A stretch of DNA of 63,072 nucleotides from Siminovitchia terrae (lineage in GTDB: Bacteria > Bacillota > Bacilli > Bacillales > Bacillaceae_C): assembly GCF_003605405.2 (NCBI RefSeq), contig NZ_QYTW02000031.1:1-63072 (forward strand), in the 5' to 3' direction. Under the pieces are notes generated by a model that was not told the DNA's origin, made no database searches, and saw only the letters and a program-made list of their open reading frames with translations. Below are positions 28,067-37,855 of this stretch, piece after piece. The first letter of the stretch is position 1, and each line of letters starts with the position of its first letter. The translations under genes and the position numbers were made by a program.

Positions 28067-28675
28067 ATGATTAAAACAGAACAGGATTTTTATACAGCCG
28101 TCAAGGAGAGACGTTCAATTTATGGAATCAGCAAGGAATCACCGATTTCTGATGATAAGATTGAAGAAATAATTGAGCATGCCATCAAACATGCGCCAAC
28201 TGCTTTTAACTCACAGAGTGCCCGAGTAGTGCTTCTTCTTGGGGAAAATCACGACAAACTTTGGAACATTACTGAGTCTGCTTTAAGAGAATTAGTTCCG
28301 GAAGATCAATTTGAGCCAACTGCCCAAAAAATGGAGGCATTCCGAAATGGTTATGGTACAGTCCTGTTTTTCGAGGACGATAATGTTGTAAAAAGTTTGC
28401 AAGAGCAATTCCCGCTATACGCTGACAAATTCCCAGAATATGCCCAGCAATCATCAGGAATGCTTCAATATATCGTTTGGACAGCACTGGAGCTTGAAGG
28501 CTTTGGCGCTACTTTGCAGCATTATCAGCCACTGATTGATGAAGCTGTTCAAAAAATATGGAATGTTCCTGAGAACTGGACTTTAATGGCACAAATGCCA
28601 TTTGGAACACCGACGGCTGCACCAGGAGAAAAACAATTCCAAAGCGTGGATGAACGGTTTAAGGTTTTTAAATAA
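28067..28675 (+). CDS. nitroreductase family protein (FMN-dependent)
   Basis: This nitroreductase-fold protein has 202 residues. The KERRSIYGISKESPIS FMN-binding start, HAPTAFNSQSARVVLLLG and the C-terminal MPFGTPTAAPGEK segment are typical. Relatives (for example MhqN, YodC and YdgI-like proteins) reduce quinones or nitro compounds. Several are induced by electrophiles. That fits the HxlR-regulated dioxygenase gene just upstream. ATG 28067 follows AAAGGGGAA. That binding site lies 20 bp past the end of the inserted element, so translation signals are intact. Confidence 0.85.
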   Translation: MIKTEQDFYTAVKERRSIYGISKESPISDDKIEEIIEHAIKHAPTAFNSQSARVVLLLGENHDKLWNITESALRELVPEDQFEPTAQKMEAFRNGYGTVLFFEDDNVVKSLQEQFPLYADKFPEYAQQSSGMLQYIVWTALELEGFGATLQHYQPLIDEAVQKIWNVPENWTLMAQMPFGTPTAAPGEKQFQSVDERFKVFK

Positions 28676-28767
28676 TTGGATCGAGGGGCTAGCTTAAACC
28701 AGGTCAGGAAGAAATTCTGGGCCATAAGTTGAAAGCTAATTGATTTTAGTACAAATCGTGAAAATAA

Positions 28768-28803
28768 CACCGCGAGAAATCAGTTTGATTTCTCGCGGTT
28801 ATA
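28768..28803. terminator. bidirectional terminator
   Basis: ACCGCGAGAAATCA pairs with TGATTTCTCGCGGT between convergent genes. Confidence 0.8.
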
Positions 28804-28847
28804 TATTTTAAACGCCGAACCTTCCTGTTAATGACGCAGGCGCTTTT

Positions 28848-29555
28848 CTATTCGAATTGCTCGATATCATTCAGTTTGATCTTCTTTTCTTTGGTAAAGG
28901 AGCCGGAATATTTCACATAACCAAACGGGTCTTTATCCGCAAATTCCTTATCTTTGACATTCGAGTTGATTGTGACTGAATCATACGTATAGTTATTGTC
29001 ATTCAAATGTTTTTGAATGGTTTTCATCGTTTGAACTATATCTTCTTTTGTTTTGCCTGCGGCATCCGTAATGATATGGATATACATTGGATTTTCGAGC
29101 TTTAAGTCCTTGCTCCACTTAGTTTCGGCATTATATTTCCCTTTTAAAACTTCCACCTGTACATCAACGTTCAACAGTTCGGGAACATCTTTTTCAAGGA
29201 GTTTGTTAATTTCCTTGGATGCTTCCTTCTCCCATTTTTCAATCAACGGCTCATCGAGATTGGCATAGTAAATGGCGTCATAGGAAACTGTCGGTATCAA
29301 AAAGCCCGTGACTTCGAATTCGTATTCCTTTTCGCTTCCAATTTGAACAACATCATAGGAGTATCCCCCAATTTTAAAATTGTAGAACCCTTCGTTGATC
29401 TGATATTCCTTATCGGGATAAGTGTTTTCCAAATGCTTTTTTAAAGCGGAGGTGGAAAGCAGTTTGCTGACTGGGTTGCCGTTAAACGCATTATAGAAAA
29501 ACAATACCGGGATGACGATGATAAGGATCAAGATTAAGTACATCCATTTTTTCAT
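28848..29555 (-). CDS. membrane-anchored protein of unknown function, in sigma/anti-sigma operon
   Basis: The protein has 235 residues: one N-terminal membrane segment (about 4-22, MYLILILIIVIPVLFFYNAF) and then a hydrophilic extracytoplasmic domain rich in Lys/Glu/Tyr. I see no catalytic motif. It follows directly after the anti-sigma gene (no gap), so it belongs to the ECF module and could be a sensor accessory or output. It resembles uncharacterised Bacillus YfjL-like proteins, a tentative impression. Confidence 0.6.
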   Translation of the reverse strand: MKKWMYLILILIIVIPVLFFYNAFNGNPVSKLLSTSALKKHLENTYPDKEYQINEGFYNFKIGGYSYDVVQIGSEKEYEFEVTGFLIPTVSYDAIYYANLDEPLIEKWEKEASKEINKLLEKDVPELLNVDVQVEVLKGKYNAETKWSKDLKLENPMYIHIITDAAGKTKEDIVQTMKTIQKHLNDNNYTYDSVTINSNVKDKEFADKDPFGYVKYSGSFTKEKKIKLNDIEQFE

Positions 29556-30092
29556 TTAATTCCCCTCTTTCTTAAATTTTATTAGGAGGAAAGCGACCAA
29601 GCTTCCGATAATGGCAAACAACAGGTGGATCAAGGCCAAAAATAAGGCCCCCGAAATTGCTTCCAGGATTGAAACAGTCTCGTTCATTGATTGAGCCAAC
29701 GACCAGATAAATGTTGGCAAAAAAGCAATGGTAACCACTATTATTAATCTTTGATAGAAGAAGTAAGTGACAAATCCCAAAATAGTATACGTTAAAATGA
29801 ATCCAAAACTCTCATTGAGAAGGGATGTTTTCATGGCGAAAAAAAAGGAAAGGGCGACGAAAATAATTTGATAAACAGACAGTTTCAAGTTTATTTTTGC
29901 GAACATTTGATCATTGTCCACTGATGAGCGAATCGTCTCTTTTTGAACAGGATCTTTTGACAGGTTCGATAGTTCCCGGCAGCTTTCGCATGATTTTAAA
30001 TGCTCCTCTAACCAAGCAGTTGTTTCGGCCTGGATCAGTCCTTCATGGTAAAGGGGAAGAAGATCCTCCACAATATAACAATCTCTATTCAT
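29556..30092 (-). CDS. anti-sigma factor with ZAS-type zinc finger
   Basis: The protein has about 178 residues. The N-terminal zinc anti-sigma motif HLKSCESC (His, then Cys-x2-Cys) is at about 31-38. Four membrane segments follow in the C-terminal half. This is the pattern of membrane anti-sigma factors that hold ECF sigma factors inactive. It overlaps the sigma gene by a few bases (start at 30092, sigma stop at 30085). Partnering with that sigma factor is inferred from the overlap. GAGGGTGAG serves as ribosome binding site inside the sigma gene. Confidence 0.75.
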   Translation of the reverse strand: MNRDCYIVEDLLPLYHEGLIQAETTAWLEEHLKSCESCRELSNLSKDPVQKETIRSSVDNDQMFAKINLKLSVYQIIFVALSFFFAMKTSLLNESFGFILTYTILGFVTYFFYQRLIIVVTIAFLPTFIWSLAQSMNETVSILEAISGALFLALIHLLFAIIGSLVAFLLIKFKKEGN

Positions 30093-30585
30093 CACTCACC
30101 CTCATTTCCTTTTTCAATCTGATTTTGGTCCGGTGAAATGTTACCCTTGCAAAGTTCTCACTTTTACCTATAAGACGGCCAATTTCCTTAAAGGATAGTT
30201 CGGCATAGATTCGAAGAATCACAATCTCCCTTATTAGGGGAGGCTCCAGCTTGTTAATATGTGCAACCAGATCCCGGCTTCCTTCCTTTAAAATATAAAT
30301 CTCCTCCGGTGACGAAGGGGTAGGGGATTCTTCATTTGAAAGCTGCTCCGTCAAGCCGGCGGTGTATTTTTTTGAACGGAAATGTTTTTTTAATCTATTT
30401 TTAGCAATGGAGAAAATCCATGTGCTCAAAGACGAATCTCCTGCGAATGATGGAAATCCTTTGACTGCCGCATAAAAAACATCATGTGTCAAATCCTCAG
30501 CCAATGCTCTGTCACCTAACTTTATATAGAAAAAGGCGAAAACCTTTGGCTGAATGTCTCTATACATCTTCTCAAGCTCATTCAT
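30085..30585 (-). CDS. ECF-family RNA polymerase sigma factor
   Basis: The protein has 166 residues. Region 2 (LAEDLTHDVFYAAVKGF and STWIFSIAKNRLKKHFR) and region 4 (RIYAELSFKEIGRLIGKSENFARVTFHR) are clear. Regions 1.1, 1.2 and 3 are absent, as expected for ECF sigma factors. I chose ATG 30585 for the MNELEKMYRD start because AGGGATGA lies just upstream. Operon order is sigma, anti-sigma, membrane protein. The inducing stress is unknown. Confidence 0.85.
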   Translation of the reverse strand: MNELEKMYRDIQPKVFAFFYIKLGDRALAEDLTHDVFYAAVKGFPSFAGDSSLSTWIFSIAKNRLKKHFRSKKYTAGLTEQLSNEESPTPSSPEEIYILKEGSRDLVAHINKLEPPLIREIVILRIYAELSFKEIGRLIGKSENFARVTFHRTKIRLKKEMRVSDE

Positions 30586-30662
30586 TATGATCATCCCTAA
30601 ATATCCCTTTGTCATATTAGTACCTTAAAAATTCGTTTTGTTACAGAAAAAGTTAAAAATAA

Positions 30663-30716
30663 TTGTTAACTTTAATTTTAGTAATGTTGACATCTCGGTT
30701 TGATATCAAGTATCCT
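30663..30716 (+). promoter_or_regulatory. BirA box and promoter of bioY-bioB
   Basis: TTGTTAAC (30663-30670), 15 bp and GTTGACA (30686-30692) match the BirA operator (TTGTTAAC-N15-GTTAACA) with one difference. The right half overlaps a TTGACA -35 box, with TATCCT 18 bp downstream as -10. Biotin-loaded BirA would block transcription. Confidence 0.7.
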
Positions 30717-30747
30717 CTTAATATATTAAACAATAGAGGTGAGAAGA

Positions 30748-31338
30748 GTGGGCAGTGAATTAGTAAAAACAAAAAGCAGGATAAAGACCTTGGATATGGT
30801 TTATATCAGTTTATTTTCTGCCTTGATGACGATCGGGGCAAATATCACTTCTTTTGTTCCGTTTATGGTCATTGGGGGAGTCCCTATTACGCTTCAGGCC
30901 TTTTTTGCCGTTTTGGCAGGAGCCTTCCTCGGGAGTCGTCTTGGGGCCATTTCAATGGCGGTCTATGCTTTTATCGGACTTGCGGGAGCACCGGTATTTG
31001 CACGTTTTTACGGGGGAATCGGGCAGCTGCTCAGTCCTACGTTCGGATTTATCATTGCATTTATTTTTACGGCATATATTACAGGGAAAATTATTGAAAA
31101 GAACAACAAGCTCTATTCGTATGTCATCGCGGCTTTGCTGGGAACAGCTTTCAGCTATTTATTCGGAACGAACTGGATGTATGCCGCATACAAGCTTTGG
31201 GCAGCTGCGCCAGATGCTTTTTCGTATAAGGTGGCATGGATGTGGATGGCAGTTCCGTTTCCTAAAGACATATTGCTTGCCATTTTAGCAGGAGTGTTTG
31301 CGCATCGGATGCAGGGAATTGTAAAAAAATCTAGTTGA
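30748..31338 (+). CDS. bioY: biotin transporter BioY
   Basis: This S-component membrane protein of ECF transporters has about 196 residues and about six membrane segments. The family motif is visible as FFAVLAGAFLGSRLGAISMAVYAFIGLAGAPVFA... (positions about 55-90). It imports biotin alone or with an energy-coupling module, which is not in this window. GTG 30748 fits AGAGGTG spacing better than the GTG at 30739. The stop is 14 bp before bioB, so the two are co-transcribed. Confidence 0.9.
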   Translation: MGSELVKTKSRIKTLDMVYISLFSALMTIGANITSFVPFMVIGGVPITLQAFFAVLAGAFLGSRLGAISMAVYAFIGLAGAPVFARFYGGIGQLLSPTFGFIIAFIFTAYITGKIIEKNNKLYSYVIAALLGTAFSYLFGTNWMYAAYKLWAAAPDAFSYKVAWMWMAVPFPKDILLAILAGVFAHRMQGIVKKSS

Positions 31339-31352
31339 CGGGGGAGAAAAAT

Positions 31353-32363
31353 ATGAATGTATATGATGTGATTGCGGAAACTTCACTAGCAGGAAAAGAG
31401 TTGACGAATGAACAGGCCATGGCAGTGCTTGACTGCCCGGATGACGAATTGCTGCTCCTATTGCACGCTGCCTATAGGGTAAGAAAGAACTTTTACGGGA
31501 ATAAAGTGAAGCTGAATATGATCATTAATACAAAGTCAGGACTTTGCCCTGAAAATTGCGGCTATTGTGCGCAGTCGATTGTATCGCAGGCTCCGATTGA
31601 AAAATACTCAATGATGAAAAAGGATGAGATTGTCGCAGGAGCTGCTCGGGCAGCGGAGCTGAACGCCGGAACATATTGTATTGTGGCAAGTGGGAGGGGA
31701 CCTGCGAGCCGAGAGTTGGATATCGTCGTGGATGCAGTAAAAGAAATCAAAGACAGGCATAAAGGCATGACAGTTTGTGCCTGTCTCGGCATCTTGAAAT
31801 CTGGACAGGCAGAGCGTTTGAAGGAAGCAGGGGTTGACCGTTACAACCATAATATCAACACATCAAGTAATCATCATCAAAATATCACAACTTCCCATAC
31901 ATATGATGACCGGGTCAATACTGTAGAGGCGGCAAAAGCATCGGGAATCTCTCCCTGTTCCGGCGTCATTGTCGGCATGAAAGAGTCTAAGGAAGATGTC
32001 ATTCATATGGCACGCAGTTTGAAAGTGCTGGATGCAGACTCTATTCCGGTGAACTTTCTGCATGCAGTGGATGGGACTCCGCTTGAAGGGACTAACGAGC
32101 TTAATCCGCGTTATTGCTTGAAGGTGCTTTGCCTGTTCCGTTTTATCAACCCTACAAAGGAAATACGGATTTCAGGCGGAAGAGAAGTCAATCTCCGCAG
32201 TCTTCAGCCGTTTGGCTTGTATGCGGCCAACTCTATTTTCATAGGCGACTATTTGACAACGGAAGGGCAAGAGGGATCGCAGGACTGGAAAATGCTTGAA
32301 GACATGGGCTTTGAAGTGGATTTGGAGCCTCTAAACCGAGAAGTAGCAAAGGCTTTGACGTAA
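31353..32363 (+). CDS. bioB: biotin synthase BioB
   Basis: This radical-SAM enzyme has 336 residues and inserts sulfur into dethiobiotin. The [4Fe-4S] motif CPENCGYC is at C65, C69 and C72. Ligands for the second cluster are in VCACLG, PCSG and RISGGRE. N-HNINTSSNHH is typical. ATG 31353 follows GGGGGAG. The rest of the biotin pathway (bioWAFD) is absent nearby, so this pair covers uptake plus the last step only. Confidence 0.95.
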   Translation: MNVYDVIAETSLAGKELTNEQAMAVLDCPDDELLLLLHAAYRVRKNFYGNKVKLNMIINTKSGLCPENCGYCAQSIVSQAPIEKYSMMKKDEIVAGAARAAELNAGTYCIVASGRGPASRELDIVVDAVKEIKDRHKGMTVCACLGILKSGQAERLKEAGVDRYNHNINTSSNHHQNITTSHTYDDRVNTVEAAKASGISPCSGVIVGMKESKEDVIHMARSLKVLDADSIPVNFLHAVDGTPLEGTNELNPRYCLKVLCLFRFINPTKEIRISGGREVNLRSLQPFGLYAANSIFIGDYLTTEGQEGSQDWKMLEDMGFEVDLEPLNREVAKALT

Positions 32364-32365
32364 AA

Positions 32366-32402
32366 TCAAACCAGGCAGTAATCTGTCTGGTTTGATTTAT
32401 TT
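32366..32402 (+). terminator. terminator of bioYB
   Basis: ATCAAACCAG pairs with CTGGTTTGAT and is followed by TTATTTG. Confidence 0.75.
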
Positions 32403-32472
32403 GAAATTCCATTTCTATTTTTGGCTGTTTATCGTTATACTGAAGGTAGCGAATAGAAATCGGGTGTTGCCT

Positions 32473-32742
32473 ATGATTGAGATTCTTTTACAGGACTCTT
32501 TTGCGGAATGGTTTGTACCGCTGACTATCCTCATTATCTGGATTTTCAGTTTAGTGATTATTTCTCTATTCCGTCTTGTGAATACACAAAATCACTACCA
32601 AAATATCAAAAAAGAGAAAAACTTTCTTAATAGACAAGTTTACGATGAACCTTCAACTCCTCATTGTCTCCAGTTTATTAAAATGGTCAGGAGAAAACTA
32701 TGTCCAGATGATGGGGATGAGCATGTTCACCTTCTATTTTAA
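32473..32742 (+). CDS. small membrane protein of unknown function
   Basis: The protein has about 89 residues. One membrane segment lies at about 15-35 (WFVPLTILIIWIFSLVIISLF), followed by a hydrophilic, basic tail. ATG 32473 has only a weak GGGTG upstream; the longer frame from 32392 starts inside the bioB terminator. It lies 31 bp before a yidC-type gene and could be translated from the same transcript. No family is recognised. Confidence 0.45.
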   Translation: MIEILLQDSFAEWFVPLTILIIWIFSLVIISLFRLVNTQNHYQNIKKEKNFLNRQVYDEPSTPHCLQFIKMVRRKLCPDDGDEHVHLLF

Positions 32743-32773
32743 ATAAAAAATTAAAATAGAAGGGTGAGTGCAA

Positions 32774-33535
32774 TTGAAGAAAAAATTCTATCTTTTATTA
32801 ATGCTGGTTATTACTTCCTCCATGCTTGGAGGCTGTTCAGGGGTTACCAATCAGAGTGGATTCTTTTATGATTTCTTCGTACGGCCGTTTGCATGGCTCA
32901 TTCATGAGATCGGGACTGTTCTTGGCGGAAATTTTGGCCTGGCGCTGATCATCATCACATTGTTGATTCGTTTGGTCTTGATGCCATTTATGCTGAAAAC
33001 GTACAAAAACCAACAGTTGATGAAATTGAAAATGGATAAGCTCAAACCAGAGATGGAAGAGATTCAAAAGCGTTCTAAGGAGGCAAAAACACCAGAGGAG
33101 CAACAGAAAATCCAAATGGAAATGATGGAGCTTTATAAAAAGCATGAAGTGAATCCATTAAATATGGGCTGCCTGCCTATTCTTATTCAAATGCCGATAT
33201 TAATGGGGCTGTATTATGCAATCCGCAGTTCACAGGAGATTGCTTCGCATACTTTTCTTTGGTTTAATCTGGGGCACTCCGATATGGTCATGACCATTAT
33301 CGCCGGCTTAGTTTATTTTGCTCAAGCGCAGATTTCACTGGCAACCGTGCCGGAAGCACAGAAAAAACAAATGAGGTTATTTTCATATATGTCTCCGGTC
33401 ATGATTTTCTTCATCTCTTTGAATGCCCCAGCGGCCCTGCCGTTATATTGGGCAGTTGGTGGAATATTTCTCATTATCCAGACTTATATTGGACGGAAAT
33501 ACTATATGCAGCATCCAGAAAAAGCGGAAGAGTAA
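32774..33535 (+). CDS. yidC: membrane protein insertase YidC/OxaA (lipoprotein type)
   Basis: This YidC-family insertase has about 253 residues. It has a lipoprotein signal peptide with lipobox LGGC near 19-22 and then five predicted membrane segments. The positively charged hydrophilic groove residue, LIIRL-type Arg in TLLIRLVLMPF, and the conserved NPLNMGCLPILIQMPILMGLYYAI are present. It helps insert membrane proteins. Bacilli usually have two paralogues, SpoIIIJ (next to rnpA) and YqjG. Isolation from rnpA suggests the YqjG-like one. TTG 32774 follows AAGGGT at 8 nt. Confidence 0.85.
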   Translation: MKKKFYLLLMLVITSSMLGGCSGVTNQSGFFYDFFVRPFAWLIHEIGTVLGGNFGLALIIITLLIRLVLMPFMLKTYKNQQLMKLKMDKLKPEMEEIQKRSKEAKTPEEQQKIQMEMMELYKKHEVNPLNMGCLPILIQMPILMGLYYAIRSSQEIASHTFLWFNLGHSDMVMTIIAGLVYFAQAQISLATVPEAQKKQMRLFSYMSPVMIFFISLNAPAALPLYWAVGGIFLIIQTYIGRKYYMQHPEKAEE

Positions 33536-33536
33536 T

Positions 33537-33573
33537 CAAAATGACCAGGGATTTTACCTTGGTCATTTTTTAA
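33537..33573 (+). terminator. terminator after yidC
   Basis: AAAATGACCAGG pairs with CCTTGGTCATTTTTT. Confidence 0.85.
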
Positions 33574-33689
33574 TCGAAATAAATCAAGTGGCAGATACAT
33601 TTGGATGAATAAAAAGGTATTTCCTCATATCATTGAATAGTAACAATTGTGATATTATTTATATAAAAGGCCAAGGGAGATGAATAGAC

Positions 33690-35057
33690 ATGGATATATA
33701 CGCAGATTTGAGCTCTTTGATCGGAGCAGAGAAAACGACTGTCAATGAAACCATAATCACGAATCATAGTAAGGATGAGTCTGACCACGGAGCTGTTGAT
33801 CCTGACGTGGTGGTATTTCCTGAATCCAGCGAAGATGTACAAAAAGTTTTACGTTATGCCAATGAATATAAAATTCCTGTCGTTCCTTTTGGGGTGGGAT
33901 CAGGATTGGAAGGGCAAGCTATCCCGGTAAATAAGGGGATCTCCGTTGACTTTGAAAGAATGAATAAAGTGATTGAAGTGAGACCCGATGACCTGGTTGT
34001 CATTGTACAGCCTGGTATTACACGTATCCAGTTGAATGAAGAGTTAAAGAAGTACGGGTTATTTTTTCCGGTAGATCCTGGAGCAGATGCTACAATTGGC
34101 GGAATGGCTTCAACCAATGCCAGCGGCACTATGACTGTCCGTTATGGAGGAATGCGTGATCAAGTCTTGAATTTAAAGGTTGTGTTGGCAGATGGCCGGA
34201 TGATCGAAACAGGCAGTTTAGCGAAAAAGTCTTCATCGGGACTTCACCTGAATGGTTTGTTTGTGGGGTCAGAAGGAACTTTGGGCGTATTTACGGAAAT
34301 AGCCTTAAAATTGCACGGAATTCCGGAAGATACTGTTGCTGCCAGATGCTCCTTTCCTTCTGTAAATAGCTGTGTGGAGGCTGCTACGGCTATTTTGACT
34401 GCAGGCGTTCCAATGGCACGGATGGAATTGGTCGACGCGCGAAGCATCCTCCAGGCGAACGAATACTCTGATACAGATTATCCGGTAGCTCCATCACTAT
34501 TTTTTGAATTTCACGGCAACAAAGGGGGAAACAAAGAAGATATCGAGTTTGTCCAGGCTATTGTAGAGGAAGTAGGCTGCCTCGAATTTTTATTTGAAAC
34601 AGATTCCCTTATGCGAGCGGCTTTATGGAAGGCCCGTCACGAACTGAATTATGCCTATAGACATGGAAATCCACAATTGGCCAGTATGACTACGGACGTA
34701 TGTGTCCCTATTTCAAAATTGGCTGAAAACGTTGAATTTGCAAGTGAAAAGTTGGATGAATATGGATTCAAGGGAGGAGTTGTCGGACATGTAGGGGACG
34801 GGAACTTCCACACAATGATCTTGTATGACCCAGAAGTGGAAGGGGAGTTTGAAAGAGCTGTAGATCTCAACCATCAAATGGTCGGACTTGCCCTGAAATC
34901 AGGAGGTACATGCACCGGCGAGCATGGTGTAGGCTTGGGTAAAATTGATTTTCAAAGAGAAGAGCACGGGGAAGCTCTGGATGTTATGATGGCATTAAAG
35001 CGCACATTGGACCCCAACCAAATTTTAAACCCAGGAAAAATTTTTCCACGGGAGTAA
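33690..35057 (+). CDS. FAD-linked oxidase, GlcD / D-lactate dehydrogenase type
   Basis: This VAO-family flavoprotein has 455 residues. The FAD-binding domain has PVVPFGVGSGLEG and FFPVDPGADATIGGMASTNASG. The C-terminal domain ends in GHVGDGNFH, GTCTGEHGVGLGK and LDPNQILNPGKIFP. These mark glycolate oxidase subunit D and cytochrome-linked D-lactate dehydrogenases. Subunits GlcE and GlcF are not adjacent, so a stand-alone D-2-hydroxyacid dehydrogenase is more likely. AAGGGAGATG precedes the start. It converges on gdhA. Confidence 0.85.
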   Translation: MDIYADLSSLIGAEKTTVNETIITNHSKDESDHGAVDPDVVVFPESSEDVQKVLRYANEYKIPVVPFGVGSGLEGQAIPVNKGISVDFERMNKVIEVRPDDLVVIVQPGITRIQLNEELKKYGLFFPVDPGADATIGGMASTNASGTMTVRYGGMRDQVLNLKVVLADGRMIETGSLAKKSSSGLHLNGLFVGSEGTLGVFTEIALKLHGIPEDTVAARCSFPSVNSCVEAATAILTAGVPMARMELVDARSILQANEYSDTDYPVAPSLFFEFHGNKGGNKEDIEFVQAIVEEVGCLEFLFETDSLMRAALWKARHELNYAYRHGNPQLASMTTDVCVPISKLAENVEFASEKLDEYGFKGGVVGHVGDGNFHTMILYDPEVEGEFERAVDLNHQMVGLALKSGGTCTGEHGVGLGKIDFQREEHGEALDVMMALKRTLDPNQILNPGKIFPRE

Positions 35058-35098
35058 GGAAAAAGCGGTTCGACCAAATTTGATCGAACCGCTTTTAA
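35058..35098. terminator. bidirectional terminator
   Basis: AAAAGCGGTTCGA pairs with TCGAACCGCTTTT between convergent genes. Confidence 0.9.
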
Positions 35099-35114
35099 TA
35101 TATCCGATGGGTGA

Positions 35115-36500
<1,386 letters not shown>

Positions 36501-36603
36501 TTATCACTCCCATTCACCTGTATTTGATTTTTTAAAAATTTCCATGTCCTGAAACTTGGTACAATTCATTCTATCCTTTACAATTAATCTATAGCAATAT
36601 GGA

Positions 36604-36633
36604 TTTGAGATAAATTTGATGCTTTTTTGAGAT
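36604..36633. promoter_or_regulatory. direct repeats TTTGAGAT between gdhA and the LysR gene
   Basis: TTTGAGAT occurs at 36604-36611 and 36626-36633, exactly 22 bp (two helical turns) apart, in the divergent region. They are candidate binding sites for the GltC-like regulator. The remainder of the gap holds a partial inverted repeat (GCCACCACAATC near 36680; GATTGT...GGTGG near 36760). Confidence 0.45.
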
Positions 36634-36828
36634 TAATCACGAGAAAAGCACAATACGAATAGTGTTGAGGGAGGTTTTAGCCACCACAATCATTTTCTTT
36701 GATCCTTCGCCGATGGCCCATGTGCGCCATAAAATACCACTTCAAAAGGCTTGGGATTGATTGTAGCTCGGTGGTTTAGGACATCCTGTTCGTTGGAGCT
36801 AGACACTCTTGAAAAGGGGAATCAGCTG

Positions 36829-37731
36829 ATGGAATTAAGGCAGATCCAGTATTTTATCGAAGTGGCTCATAGAGAACATATGACAGAAGCGGCAGAAGCT
36901 TTACACGTTGCCCAGTCTGCTGTCAGTCGACAGATTGTCAACCTGGAAGCAGAGATGGGGGTCGACCTGTTTATACGGGAAGGGCGGAATATCCGCCTGA
37001 CTCATGTTGGAAAAATGTTTTTAGAAAAAATGGAAACCGCCATGGACTTGATTTATGAAGCAAAACGCGAGATTGAGGAACAGCTGGATCCCGAACGCGG
37101 GACGGTTCGCATCGGATTTCCCAGCAGTCTTGCGGCATCGTTGCTGCCAACGGTCATTTCGGCTTTTCGAAAAGAGCACCCAACTGTTAATATCCAGCTT
37201 CATCAGGATTCATACCGTTATCTGGTGGAGCAGGTCGTACTGGGCGATATTGATTTGGCTTTACTTGGTCCAGTTCCTAAAAATGATCAAAGGGTGAAGA
37301 GTGAGATTTTATTTGTGGAAAAACTAGTGGCCCTGGTGTATGCAAAACATCCTCTTGCCACCAGAAAGTCTTTACAGTTGGATGAATTGCGAAATGATCC
37401 GTTCATCTTATCTCCTAAGGGATATATATTGCAAAATATCGTTGAAAATGCCTGCAGGCAATATGGGTTTGATCCTCAGGTTTCTTTTGAGGGAAAAGAC
37501 ATCGATGCCATCAAGGGGCTTGTGGCTGCAGGTCTAGGGGTCACTTTACTTCCGGAAATCACGCTTGTGGACAGCTTGCCGCGTACAACTGTCAAGATCC
37601 CGCTTGCTGAACAGAATGTGACACGTACGGTAGGGATGATCATTCCGAAAAATCGGAAGCTCATGCCGACAGAACTTCTTTTTCATAAATTCCTGAAAGA
37701 GTTCTTCCATACGCTGAGCGGTTTTCAATAA
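36829..37731 (+). CDS. gltC: LysR-family regulator, GltC-like
   Basis: This LysR protein has 300 residues and is visibly close to B. subtilis GltC over its whole length. The N-terminal winged helix is MELRQIQYFIEVAHREHMTE with HVAQSAVSRQIVNLE, and LDPERGTVRIGFPSSLA, LALLGPVP, DIDAIKGLVAAGLGVTLLPE follow. GltC activates gltAB and responds to 2-oxoglutarate and glutamate. Here the divergent gene is gdhA instead. ATG 36829 follows AAAGGGGAA. The in-frame extension back to 36751 is not family-like. Confidence 0.85.
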   Translation: MELRQIQYFIEVAHREHMTEAAEALHVAQSAVSRQIVNLEAEMGVDLFIREGRNIRLTHVGKMFLEKMETAMDLIYEAKREIEEQLDPERGTVRIGFPSSLAASLLPTVISAFRKEHPTVNIQLHQDSYRYLVEQVVLGDIDLALLGPVPKNDQRVKSEILFVEKLVALVYAKHPLATRKSLQLDELRNDPFILSPKGYILQNIVENACRQYGFDPQVSFEGKDIDAIKGLVAAGLGVTLLPEITLVDSLPRTTVKIPLAEQNVTRTVGMIIPKNRKLMPTELLFHKFLKEFFHTLSGFQ

Positions 37732-37855
37732 AATTCGCGATAGAATAATACCTCTCATAATATTGCAACATAATGCCATATTTATCTTCAATGGATTTGT
37801 AGTATACTGTGGTATTATATGAACATAACGATATTAACGTATGGGGGATAGCCGA

